From an uncultured Lachnospira sp. (GTDB lineage: Bacteria > Bacillota > Clostridia > Lachnospirales > Lachnospiraceae), in assembly GCA_934343805.1 (NCBI GenBank), contig CAKRIN010000011.1:22936-86935 (forward strand): DNA of 64,000 bases, written 5' to 3'. Of the stretch, positions 27,276 to 36,772 are shown one piece after another; positions within the stretch are counted from its first letter, which is position 1, and each line of letters starts with the position of its first letter. A program made the translations under genes and the position numbers. The notes below the pieces were generated by a model, which did not search any database, was not told the origin of the DNA, and saw only the letters and a program-made list of their open reading frames with translations.

Positions 27276-27303
27276 AGTTTATCACAATATTGCTAAAAAG
27301 CAA
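27276..27303 (-). promoter_or_regulatory. Probable SigA promoter of the LCP gene
   Basis: On the minus strand: TTGCTT (27303-27298), a 16-bp spacer and TAAACT (27281-27276) with TGA just before it (extended -10). The block AATATTGTGATA overlapping the spacer and -10 is also found at the typA promoter. Confidence 0.5.
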
Positions 27304-27500
27304 AGGGAATTAATTGCTATAAATCAAAATTCACAGATTATTTATCATTATACATATCGATACAAATATGTATACAAAATGCACAAAAGACACTGCTTAA
27401 TTATTTTAAGTTGAGATATGCTAAAGATAATACATTTGGCTAATTTTAATTAATAATATTACAAAAAACTTAAAGTTAATAGGCATAAGACATAAAAAAC
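27304..27500. other. AT-rich intergenic stretch between the LCP and gdhA promoters
   Basis: Part of the 378-nt divergent intergenic region. Apart from the flanking promoters I see A/T-rich sequence without an open frame, clear hairpin or repeat. Some of it may be an upstream activating region of gdhA. Confidence 0.5.
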
Positions 27501-27529
27501 TTGCGGAAATTAACCTGTGTGGATATAAT
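27501..27529 (+). promoter_or_regulatory. SigA promoter of gdhA
   Basis: TTGCGG (27501-27506), a 17-bp spacer and a consensus TATAAT (27524-27529). The start codon is 66 nt downstream. Confidence 0.75.
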
Positions 27530-27538
27530 AAGCATTAA

Positions 27539-28954
<1,416 letters not shown>

Positions 28955-28983
28955 TCAGCATATAACTTATAAGTAAAGATATT

Positions 28984-29030
28984 ATCCGCATATGGGAGTG
29001 CCTGAGGTACATGCCTGTATGCGGATTTTT
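28984..29030 (+). terminator. Terminator of gdhA
   Basis: ATCCGCATA (28984-28992) pairs with TATGCGGAT (29018-29026), followed by TTTTT; the 25-nt loop can form a smaller hairpin. Confidence 0.85.
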
Positions 29031-29100
29031 GCAATATTATTACCATTAAGATATAAATATGATAAGATAGTACAAAAACAGATTATAGGAGGTTGACAAT

Positions 29101-30639
29101 ATGGCGGATATATTCAGATACATACCTGAACTTAGTGAAGATGAATTAAGAATACAGATAGCTCTTCTTGATAATGTTAACCTGCCTAATGCTGTTAAAG
29201 AAACAGGACACAGATTTCTGGCGGGTCTGGTAGATATAGCTAATACATTTACAGAAACATTTGGAATTAAGAATACTATAGAATATGAAGCCAGAAAGGT
29301 TGCTGACATAGTAAAAGAAGACCACATAAGATATAAGTCAGAGAATAAAGAACAGCTGGAAATATTGTTAAAAGAAAAAATGTATGACTTATGCAGAGAG
29401 TTTGCACCAGGAATACAGATAGAGGAAAAATCTCATGAAGAATTATCCCGTATACTGACAGATGAGGCTGCGGCAGCATGTGGTATTAATAAATACATGA
29501 CTCCTGCACATAAAATAGAGCAGATTGGCATAAAATATAACAATGCATTTTTAAATAATCTGCTGAATACCATGACAGGATTGTCACAGATACAGAAGAA
29601 AGAGTATGGGGATATAGTGAGCAGAAAGCTGGGACTTGCATCAATGGAGACGAAGAGGCAGGTGCAGAAAATACTTTCGCCACAGAAATTTAATGGGGAA
29701 GGAATAATAGATTCCATAGTGAAACAGGGGAGTATATCCAGACTTGATGAGGTAATAGAACTTCTTGGGGAAGATGCTTTCAAAGCTACAGAAGCACAGA
29801 TTAAAACAATGTATCAGGCAGTGAAGAATATGACACGTATTTCTAAGATACAGGCTGCGGCAGTTATATGGAAAATCAGTAAAGCAGGAAACAGAAAATT
29901 ATATGCTCCAACAGAACTGCTTCCGTCATACATCACAGCGGACAAGCTTGAGGCGGAAAAAGAAAGCTATAGGGAATATGAACTTAAATGCAGGGAAGCT
30001 GTGACAGCTGAAAAGAATTATAACAAGCTTCAAAAAGAATTAGAAATCAAGGAAAAACAAAAAGAAGAGCAAATCTCAAAATATGAGGAAACGGATAGAA
30101 GATTTACAGAGATTAAGGAAACATTTTCAGAACTTGAGGATAAGAAAGACGATTACATAAAGGGAAGAAAAACAGAAGATGAATCCAAAAAATATTATGC
30201 CGTGGTTAACGAAACGAAACGTGGTATGGACAGATTAGAACAGGAATGTGAAAGGAAAAGGAAGAGATTATCAGAAACAGAAAAAGACATACAGGATATA
30301 TTATCAAGATTACAGACTGCTGATAAGTATCAGGAGAAAGTAAATGAGTCTGTACAGCAACAGACCAGTAACAGGGCAAAAGCATTACAGCTTAAGTGGC
30401 AGGCATTCTTTTTCAGATTCAGTTTTGATGAAAATGTTTTTTTTGATGTTGTGAGACAATTTCAAACAGAAGAGATTATGCATATAGAGGAAATGATCAA
30501 GGAAGCTCATGATTCGTCTGATATAAAAGCAGTAACGGGTGATGAACAATATATATATGCATATGCCGCGGATAAAAAGACAGCAGTTATAGGTTATGAA
30601 GGCAGGATGATTACATCAATACAGAAAAGGGCATATTAA
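29101..30639 (+). CDS. Unknown cytoplasmic coiled-coil protein
   Basis: 512 residues, start supported by AGGAGG. There is no signal peptide or membrane segment. Residues 1-285 are mostly helical with no recognised motif. Residues about 288-425 are a long charged coiled coil (Glu/Lys/Arg rich, from LEAEKESYREYELK through ERKRKRLSETEKDIQ). A mixed C-terminal module of about 85 residues follows (FFFRFSFDENVFFDVV ... YIYAYAADKKTAVIGYEGRM). I do not recognise a family. The gene lies 3 nt before folC, so the two are co-transcribed, although no functional link is evident. A structural or scaffold role is the most that the sequence suggests. Confidence 0.7.
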   Translation: MADIFRYIPELSEDELRIQIALLDNVNLPNAVKETGHRFLAGLVDIANTFTETFGIKNTIEYEARKVADIVKEDHIRYKSENKEQLEILLKEKMYDLCREFAPGIQIEEKSHEELSRILTDEAAAACGINKYMTPAHKIEQIGIKYNNAFLNNLLNTMTGLSQIQKKEYGDIVSRKLGLASMETKRQVQKILSPQKFNGEGIIDSIVKQGSISRLDEVIELLGEDAFKATEAQIKTMYQAVKNMTRISKIQAAAVIWKISKAGNRKLYAPTELLPSYITADKLEAEKESYREYELKCREAVTAEKNYNKLQKELEIKEKQKEEQISKYEETDRRFTEIKETFSELEDKKDDYIKGRKTEDESKKYYAVVNETKRGMDRLEQECERKRKRLSETEKDIQDILSRLQTADKYQEKVNESVQQQTSNRAKALQLKWQAFFFRFSFDENVFFDVVRQFQTEEIMHIEEMIKEAHDSSDIKAVTGDEQYIYAYAADKKTAVIGYEGRMITSIQKRAY

Positions 30640-30642
30640 AAT

Positions 30643-31938
30643 ATGATATATGAAGAAGTAGTTGACAGAATTGACAGTATTGGACAGTTTGCCAAAGATA
30701 CAGGTGTGATAAGGGCAGGGAAACTTCTTAGAGATATGGGAAATCCCGAAAAAGATTTGCAAATAATACATATAGCCGGAACTAATGGAAAAGGTTCAAC
30801 ATGCGCATATATTGCACAGATTCTAAAGATGAACGGATATAAAACAGGACTTTTTACATCACCACATCTTGTTGATATAAGGGAGCGTATACAGATAAAT
30901 AATGAGCCTGTATCAAAAGAAGAATTTGTGGAGGCATATGAGAAAGTAGAAAGTATGCGGACAGATCAGCTGGCATATTTTGATTATATACTTGGAATGG
31001 CATTATATATTTTTAAAAAGAACAGAGTAGATTATGTTGTTATGGAGACGGGTCTTGGGGGAAGATTTGATGCAACTAATACAGTAAGTGCTCCTCTTAT
31101 AAGCGTTATAACAACTATATCACTTGAACACACTGCAATACTTGGGAATACCATTGAAGAAATTGCTGCAGAGAAAGCAGGGATAATTAAAGAAGGCGTG
31201 CCTGTAGTGTTTTGCGCAAATGATAACAGGGTAAGGAAAGTTGTGGCTGAAAGAGCAGGCTTTTGTAACAGCAGGTGCATATCTGTAGATAATAAGTCAT
31301 ACCGGATGATACAAAATAGTCATGGTTATATTGATTTTTTCGTTGATAATGAGTATTATAAGAATGATTGCTTTAGAATAAGTACCAGTGCATTATATCA
31401 GATTGAGAATGCATGTATTGCCCTGACAGCATGTGCGGTGCTTGAAGAAAGCGGCAGCATACATTTATCGCGCGAGCTGGTAAAAGAAGCACTTTTACAG
31501 ACTCACTGGTCAGGAAGAATGGAAAAGGTGATGCATAATCTTTATGTTGATGGAGCTCATAATACGCAAGGAATTAAAGCGTTTGTGGAATCTGTAGACA
31601 GTATGTATGAAGATGAAAAGATGCAGCCAGCTACACTTCTGTTTTCAGTGGTTAGTGATAAGAATTACGAAGAGATGGTTAAGATACTATGTTGCTGTAA
31701 GCATTTTAACAGGGTGCTTGTAACTGTTACAGGCGGTGTCAGGAAGCTTTCGGCAGATATAATTGAGAATGTATTCAGGGAGAATCTTGCAGATTCACAG
31801 GTAATGGTACAGGTGTGTGATGATGTGGGACAGGCTCTGGAAAGATGGGATAATGGATTAATGTTTGCAACAGGTTCTTTGTATCTTGTGGGAGATGTAA
31901 AGAAAGTGCTGGGAAACAGATTACAGGAGGAAGTATGA
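30643..31938 (+). CDS. folC: Bifunctional folylpolyglutamate/dihydrofolate synthase
   Basis: 431 residues. The Mur-ligase-type P-loop is IAGTNGKGST (46-53), followed by SPHLVDIRERIQING-like sequence (here IQINNEPV), ETGLGGRFDATN, SLEHTAILG and the C-terminal DGAHNTQGIKAF. The enzyme adds glutamate to dihydropteroate and folates in the cytoplasm, retaining the cofactors in the cell. Its stop overlaps the start of a 47-residue gene by 4 nt (ATGA). It follows the coiled-coil gene with a 3-nt gap. Confidence 0.94.
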   Translation: MIYEEVVDRIDSIGQFAKDTGVIRAGKLLRDMGNPEKDLQIIHIAGTNGKGSTCAYIAQILKMNGYKTGLFTSPHLVDIRERIQINNEPVSKEEFVEAYEKVESMRTDQLAYFDYILGMALYIFKKNRVDYVVMETGLGGRFDATNTVSAPLISVITTISLEHTAILGNTIEEIAAEKAGIIKEGVPVVFCANDNRVRKVVAERAGFCNSRCISVDNKSYRMIQNSHGYIDFFVDNEYYKNDCFRISTSALYQIENACIALTACAVLEESGSIHLSRELVKEALLQTHWSGRMEKVMHNLYVDGAHNTQGIKAFVESVDSMYEDEKMQPATLLFSVVSDKNYEEMVKILCCCKHFNRVLVTVTGGVRKLSADIIENVFRENLADSQVMVQVCDDVGQALERWDNGLMFATGSLYLVGDVKKVLGNRLQEEV

Positions 31939-32078
31939 TTAATTTTGACGAAGAGATACAGAAATTTCAGCCAAGTCTTGAAGTAGAAGATGCTGAAGAT
32001 GCTATATATAACAATGATGTACCGGATATTACAGATCTTATATCTAAGATAATCGGCGATAAGAATACAGATAAATAG
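31935..32078 (+). CDS. 47-residue acidic microprotein, unknown
   Basis: An open frame of 47 codons starting at an ATG that overlaps the folC stop (ATGA), with AGGAGG 4 nt upstream, so translation is likely and coupled. The product begins MINFDEEIQKFQPSLEVEDA and ends ISKIIGDKNTDK. It is acidic, helical and has no cysteine or membrane segment. The stop is 15 nt before the start of the zinc-ribbon/TPR gene. It may be a small partner of that protein or of FolC; there is no direct evidence. Confidence 0.7.
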   Translation: MINFDEEIQKFQPSLEVEDAEDAIYNNDVPDITDLISKIIGDKNTDK

Positions 32079-32093
32079 TTGAGAGGTGGACGT

Positions 32094-33485
32094 ATGAGAT
32101 GTTTTAAATGTGGAAGCCTCCTTACCGATAATGACACATGTCCTAAGTGTGGAGAGAATGTTGCGGTATATAAGCGGACAGCCAGGGCTTCAGATGCATA
32201 TTATAATGCGGGCCTGTATAAAGCAAGAGTAAGAGATCTTACAGGAGCTGTAGAGAGTTTAAAAGTCAGTCTTATGATTAACAAATATAACACAAATGCA
32301 AGAAATCTGCTTGGACTTGTATATTGTGAGATGGGAGATGTGGTTGAAGCGCTCAGTCAGTGGGTTGTGAGTAAGAATTTTGCACCACAGGACAATGTTG
32401 CTGGAAGCTACATTAAAAGAATACAGACTAATCAGAACAGATTTGAAATGATAACAGGAACCATTAAAAAGTATAATCAGTCTCTTAAATACGCTAAAGA
32501 AGGCAATATAGATATGGCAGTTATTCAGTTAAAAAAGGTTGTAACCAACAATCCACAGCTGATAAAGGCACATCTTCTTCTTGCATTGATATATATTAAG
32601 CAGGATGAACTTGCAAGAGCCAGAAAGCTGCTTAATGCTGTGCTTGCGATAGATAAGAATAATACCCTGGCGCAGATGTATATTAAAGAGATTGCTGAGA
32701 GAACGGCTGCTAAGAAAGCTGATACTTCTAATACATTTTTGCCTAAGAGGAAAGAAAAGATTATAGAAAAGAAACCATTAAGCGGTAATGATGTAATTGT
32801 TCCAAGATCATCATATAAAGAACCAAGTAATGGTGCGATAACTATAATCAATGTTCTTGTCGGCGTTGTAATAGGAGCAGCGCTGATATGGTTCTTAATA
32901 GTACCGGCAAGAAACAAGGGACTTACCCAGGAATACAAGGATAGCATACAGAAATACAGTGAACAGCTGTCATCGGGAAATGTTGAGCTTAATTCACTTC
33001 AGAAAGATTATGAAGATGTTAAGGCACAGAAGGATGCACTTGAGGAACAGCTTAATACTGTTAATGGAACAGAAGGAAGTAATAAGCTTCTTATAGCAGT
33101 AATAGAGGCAGCTAACGCGTATATAACCAATAATTCGGCACTTGCAGCGGAAAAGATAGTTGATGTGGATGTCAGTGCTCTTCCTAGTGATTCTGCCAAA
33201 ACATTGTACAATACAATAGCAACGGCCACGCTTCCATCAGCTGCACAGACATTTTATAATACTGGTATAACAGAGTATTATAAGTCTAATTATGAGCAGG
33301 CAGCAAGCAATCTTGTGAAAGCATACAAATGTAATAATAGTGCTGAGTCAGCATATTATGCAGCTAAGTCTTATGTTGCACTTGCCAAGACTGATGATGC
33401 AAAGAAATACTACAAATATATTGTGGACGATTATCCAACAAGCGGATATTATAAAGAAGCTAATGAATATGTAAGTTCACACTAA
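32094..33485 (+). CDS. Membrane protein with zinc ribbon, two TPR regions and coiled coil
   Basis: 463 residues from the ATG at 32094 (GAGAGGTGG upstream). The N-terminus is a zinc ribbon with Cys3, Cys6, Cys16 and Cys19 (CFKCGSLL ... CPKCGEN). TPR-like helices cover about 30-215 (for example AVESLKVSLMINKYNTNARNLLGLVYCEMGD). One TM lies at about 250-272, then a coiled coil at about 280-325 and a second TPR set at about 385-460 outside the membrane. The function is unknown. The layout, cytoplasmic TPRs linked through one helix to extracytoplasmic TPRs, suggests a scaffold bridging the membrane. It ends the coiled-coil/folC operon before a strong terminator. Confidence 0.8.
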   Translation: MRCFKCGSLLTDNDTCPKCGENVAVYKRTARASDAYYNAGLYKARVRDLTGAVESLKVSLMINKYNTNARNLLGLVYCEMGDVVEALSQWVVSKNFAPQDNVAGSYIKRIQTNQNRFEMITGTIKKYNQSLKYAKEGNIDMAVIQLKKVVTNNPQLIKAHLLLALIYIKQDELARARKLLNAVLAIDKNNTLAQMYIKEIAERTAAKKADTSNTFLPKRKEKIIEKKPLSGNDVIVPRSSYKEPSNGAITIINVLVGVVIGAALIWFLIVPARNKGLTQEYKDSIQKYSEQLSSGNVELNSLQKDYEDVKAQKDALEEQLNTVNGTEGSNKLLIAVIEAANAYITNNSALAAEKIVDVDVSALPSDSAKTLYNTIATATLPSAAQTFYNTGITEYYKSNYEQAASNLVKAYKCNNSAESAYYAAKSYVALAKTDDAKKYYKYIVDDYPTSGYYKEANEYVSSH

Positions 33486-33501
33486 TAAAGTACGATTTGA
33501 T

Positions 33502-33538
33502 AACCCCTGACAGATAATGATTCTGTCAGGGGTTTTTG
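33502..33538 (+). terminator. Terminator between the TPR gene and the spoIIA operon
   Basis: AACCCCTGACAGA (33502-33514) pairs perfectly with TCTGTCAGGGGTT (33522-33534), ending in TTTTT. Confidence 0.92.
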
Positions 33539-33568
33539 CAATCAAAAATAGTCAGGAGTGGAATAGAA

Positions 33569-33937
33569 ATGGATAAAGAATTACAGATGCAGGAGGACCT
33601 TTTACATACAGATTATATATACATGGTAGATAATGATAAGCTGATAATAAGAATGAACGCTGAGCTGGATCATCATCTGGCAGATGAAATGAGGGAGGTT
33701 ATTGACGGAATAATTGATGAGCGCGGTGTAAAACATATAGTATTTGATTTTACGAGAGTAGATTTTATGGATAGTGCAGGCATAGGCCTGATAATGGGAA
33801 GATACAAGAAGATACGCGATATGGGAGACATAACAATAATAGGAGTAACAGAAAGTGTCAGACGTATACTTCTGATTTCTGGATTGCATAAGATAGTTAA
33901 TATATATGAACTTAAAGGGGCGGAGGAAATACAATGA
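33569..33937 (+). CDS. spoIIAA: Anti-sigma F factor antagonist SpoIIAA
   Basis: 122 residues from the ATG at 33569 (CAGGAG upstream; an in-frame TTG at 33536 lies in the terminator). STAS domain with the phosphorylatable serine Ser69 in VDFMDSAGIGLIMGRY. In sporulation, dephosphorylated SpoIIAA binds SpoIIAB and frees SigF in the forespore. It overlaps spoIIAB by 4 nt and is the first gene of the spoIIA-spoVA run. The 30 nt between the terminator and its start leave little space for a separate SigH promoter, so the promoter is not identified. Confidence 0.95.
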   Translation: MDKELQMQEDLLHTDYIYMVDNDKLIIRMNAELDHHLADEMREVIDGIIDERGVKHIVFDFTRVDFMDSAGIGLIMGRYKKIRDMGDITIIGVTESVRRILLISGLHKIVNIYELKGAEEIQ

Positions 33938-34359
33938 TAGAAAATAACAGCGTGGAATTATTATTTGATGCAAAGTCTGAAAATGAAGCATTTGCAAGGG
34001 TAACTGCGGCAGCATTTGTTACATATATGGACCCTACCATGGAGGAAGTACAGGATATAAAAACAGCGGTATCAGAGGCAGTAACTAACGCTATAGTGCA
34101 TGGCTATGCAAATCAGAACGGCAAGGTAAGAATGAGACTGAAAAGTATACAGAATCAGGTAATAATTGAGGTTCATGATGACGGAGTTGGTATAGATAAT
34201 GTTCATAAGGCAATGGAACCATTGTATACAACGAAGCCAGAACAGGAAAGATCCGGGATGGGATTTTCGTTTATGGAGGCATTTATGGATGATTTACGGG
34301 TTGCATCTGCACCGGGAAAAGGAACCACGGTTCTTATGAGAAAAAGAATAGGGGAATAA
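33934..34359 (+). CDS. spoIIAB: Anti-sigma F factor/serine kinase SpoIIAB
   Basis: 141 residues, GHKL-type ATPase. The N-box is EAVTNAIVHGYAN, the G1 box HDDGVGIDN and the G2 region ERSGMGFSFMEAFMD. SpoIIAB binds and inhibits SigF and phosphorylates SpoIIAA on its serine. It overlaps the spoIIAA stop and is 18 nt from sigF, the standard three-gene order. Confidence 0.96.
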   Translation: MIENNSVELLFDAKSENEAFARVTAAAFVTYMDPTMEEVQDIKTAVSEAVTNAIVHGYANQNGKVRMRLKSIQNQVIIEVHDDGVGIDNVHKAMEPLYTTKPEQERSGMGFSFMEAFMDDLRVASAPGKGTTVLMRKRIGE

Positions 34360-34377
34360 AGAATAGGATGTGATGCT

Positions 34378-35109
34378 ATGGATCAGACTGTGGATCGTAC
34401 CAAGGAATTGATTGCCAAAGCACACAAGGAAGACAAGGCTGCCAGAGAAACTCTGGTAACAGAGAATCTCGGACTGGTATGGAATATAATAAAGAGATTT
34501 AAGGGAAGGGGAATAGAGCAGGAAGATCTTTTTCAGATAGGATGTATAGGACTTATTAAAGCAATTGATAATTTTAATCTGGAAATGGAGGTCGCATTTT
34601 CAACATACGCAGTACCTATGATTACGGGGGAGATAAAACGTTTTCTAAGGGATGATGGTATTGTTAAAGTAAGCAGGACGATAAAGGAAAATGCAGCTAA
34701 AAGTATGCGTGCTGCACAGAAATTAAGAGAAGAATATGGGAAAGAGCCAACAATTGAAGAAATAGCTAAAGAAAGCTGTCTGTCAGTTGAAGATATAACA
34801 CTGTCAATGTCAGCTTCCATGGAGATTGAATCAATATATAAAACCATATATCAGGGGGATGGAAACGAGATAATGATAATGGACAGGCTTGAACAGGGAG
34901 GAGACCTGTCAGAAGATGTATCAGGAAGAGTGGCACTTAATGAGTTGATGGATAGTCTTAACGAAAGAGAAAAGCAGCTCATCAGAATGAGATATTTTGA
35001 GGATTATACCCAGATGCAGGTTGCACATTGTTTTGGAATATCACAGGTTCAGGTTTCGAGAATGGAAAAAAGAATATTAGCAGGCATGAGGAAACGGCTT
35101 TTTGCCTAA
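34378..35109 (+). CDS. sigF: Sporulation sigma factor SigF
   Basis: 243 residues with region 2 (NLGLVWNIIKRFKGRGIEQEDLFQIGCIGLIKAIDNF), region 3 and region 4 (LNEREKQLIRMRYFEDYTQMQVAHCFGISQVQVSRME). It directs the first forespore-specific transcription after asymmetric division and is controlled by the two preceding genes. Its presence in an intact operon shows that the lineage keeps sporulation control genes. spoVAA begins 69 nt downstream with no terminator between. Confidence 0.96.
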   Translation: MDQTVDRTKELIAKAHKEDKAARETLVTENLGLVWNIIKRFKGRGIEQEDLFQIGCIGLIKAIDNFNLEMEVAFSTYAVPMITGEIKRFLRDDGIVKVSRTIKENAAKSMRAAQKLREEYGKEPTIEEIAKESCLSVEDITLSMSASMEIESIYKTIYQGDGNEIMIMDRLEQGGDLSEDVSGRVALNELMDSLNEREKQLIRMRYFEDYTQMQVAHCFGISQVQVSRMEKRILAGMRKRLFA

Positions 35110-35178
35110 AGATGAATAATAATTCCAAAATGATTAATAATAACAGATAAGAAAATATATGCAGAAATGGGGAACAGA

Positions 35179-35799
35179 ATGTCCGAGAAAATATATATCA
35201 AAATAAAACAGCAGAATAGTGTGGAAGAACCAGTTGCGTATATATCGGATGTCGCGGGAATTTATTGTGAAAATAATCAGTTAAAAAAGAAAATAGAAGA
35301 ACTGGAGCTTGCACATTTTGAAACAGGTATTTATGAAACAAAGGTATATGATGCATTAAATGTTGTTGAGATAATAAGGAATGAAGTGCCGGATGCAGAT
35401 ATAGAGTGCCTTGGAGACAGTGATTTTATTGTACAGTATAAAAAGCATGGCAGCAAAAATGCAGGGCATTGGATAAAAGTATTCTTTGTATGCATTATAA
35501 CCATGATAGGAAGCGGATATGGAATAATAGCATATAACAATGACGTAAGCACAACGGATATATTTGACAGAATATATGGGCTTTTCGGAGCATCATCTTA
35601 TGAATCGTCAAATATTATGGAGGTTGCTTATGCAATAGGATTATTTGTTGGAATTGTAGTATTCTATGATCATTTTGCCGGACACAAGCTGTCAAAGGCT
35701 CCAACTCCTTTAGAGGTAGAAATGGATAAATATAATAAAGATGTCACAGATTCAGTTATTGACAGGAAATATGAAGGGAAAGAGCAGGTGGGCAAATGA
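35179..35799 (+). CDS. spoVAA: Stage V sporulation protein AA
   Basis: 206 residues from the ATG at 35179 (GGGGA 5 nt upstream); the ATG at 35167 is inside that site. A soluble N-terminal domain (about 1-95) has alpha-beta character (KIYIKIKQQNSV, VVEIIRNEVPDADIECLG). It is followed by two TM helices (about 100-118 and about 150-172) and a charged tail. This architecture and the position before SpoVAB match SpoVAA, part of the channel that moves dipicolinic acid into the spore. The stop overlaps the spoVAB start (ATGA). Confidence 0.85.
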   Translation: MSEKIYIKIKQQNSVEEPVAYISDVAGIYCENNQLKKKIEELELAHFETGIYETKVYDALNVVEIIRNEVPDADIECLGDSDFIVQYKKHGSKNAGHWIKVFFVCIITMIGSGYGIIAYNNDVSTTDIFDRIYGLFGASSYESSNIMEVAYAIGLFVGIVVFYDHFAGHKLSKAPTPLEVEMDKYNKDVTDSVIDRKYEGKEQVGK

Positions 35800-36203
35800 T
35801 TATACTTCTTGCACTTATGGGGGCATTTTCGGGTGTTATAACGGCAGCCGGACTATTTTCATTAATCACAACTGTAGGTGTTATAAACAGATATGCAGAT
35901 GTGAGCAATACAGCCGGAGAAGTGCGGATATATGAAGAGTTTATAATAATTGGAGCGTCGGCAGCCAATCTTATATATGTATTGGGGTGGCATGTATCTG
36001 TGGGACCTGCAGGATGTATTATATTCGGACTGATATCCGGAATATTTGTCGGAACATTTCTTATAAGCCTTGCAGAGGCAATGAAAGGGCTTCCGATATT
36101 TATTCACAGGGCTAAAGCTGGTGCCGGACTTGGATTTATTGTAGCGTGTATAGCAGCAGGAAAGGCGCTTGGGCAGCTTGTATACTATCTGTTTTTATAT
36201 TGA
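35796..36203 (+). CDS. spoVAB: Stage V sporulation protein AB
   Basis: 135 residues, four hydrophobic segments covering almost all of the chain. The phrases AAGLFSLITTVGVINRYAD, FGLISGIFVGTFLISLAEAMKGLPIF and GLGFIVACIAAGKALGQLVYY fit SpoVAB. It belongs to the dipicolinic acid transport complex of the spore inner membrane. It is translationally coupled to spoVAA and precedes spoVAC by 38 nt. Confidence 0.88.
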   Translation: MIILLALMGAFSGVITAAGLFSLITTVGVINRYADVSNTAGEVRIYEEFIIIGASAANLIYVLGWHVSVGPAGCIIFGLISGIFVGTFLISLAEAMKGLPIFIHRAKAGAGLGFIVACIAAGKALGQLVYYLFLY

Positions 36204-36241
36204 TGTGTAATAATCAGATTAATCTTTAGAGAGGTGAGAAT

Positions 36242-36736
36242 ATGTCAGAAAAAATTACAGAAAATAAAGACAAACCGGTTGATGTTGAGAAAAGAAATGA
36301 AAGTTATAATGCATATGTTGAGAACATGACACCAAAGGGGAATTGTGCGTTGAAGTGTTTTAAAGCATTTGTTGTTGGCGGATTAATATGTGTATGTGGG
36401 CAGATAATTCTTGTGATATGCAGGAAGTCAGGAGTGCCAGATACAGAGGCTGCTTCGTATACGACTTTGATTCTTGTTCTGGCAAGTGTCATTCTTACAG
36501 GTCTTAATATTTACCCTTCGATTACAACATTTGCCGGAGCTGGAAGTCTTGTTCCTATAACGGGATTCGCTAATAGTGTATGTGCGCCGGCAATTGAATA
36601 CAAGAAAGAGGGCAGGGTATTTGGCATTGGCTGCAAGATATTTACAATAGCCGGACCTGTTATATTATACGGAATATTTTTCAGCTGGTGTGCAGGTGTA
36701 ATATACTGGGCATTAAAGCTGATAAATGTGCTATAA
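36242..36736 (+). CDS. spoVAC: Stage V sporulation protein AC
   Basis: 164 residues with a polar N-terminus (about 40), then three or four TM segments. The conserved family blocks are NCALKCFKAFVVGGLICVCGQ, TFAGAGSLVPITGFANSVCAPAIEYKKEG and the closing GPVILYGIFFSWCAGVIYW. SpoVAC is a mechanosensitive-type subunit of the spore dipicolinic acid channel. It is unusually separated from spoVAD by a methyltransferase gene. Confidence 0.95.
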   Translation: MSEKITENKDKPVDVEKRNESYNAYVENMTPKGNCALKCFKAFVVGGLICVCGQIILVICRKSGVPDTEAASYTTLILVLASVILTGLNIYPSITTFAGAGSLVPITGFANSVCAPAIEYKKEGRVFGIGCKIFTIAGPVILYGIFFSWCAGVIYWALKLINVL

Positions 36737-36772
36737 TGAGCGCAAAGAATACATTTTGAGGAAGGAAAGCTG

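Noticed and set aside
35110..35178. A SigG promoter for spoVAA in the 69-nt gap after sigF
   Set aside because: TGAATA and ATAATA at suitable spacing can be picked out, but the A/T richness makes the match weak and no CAT-type -10 is present.
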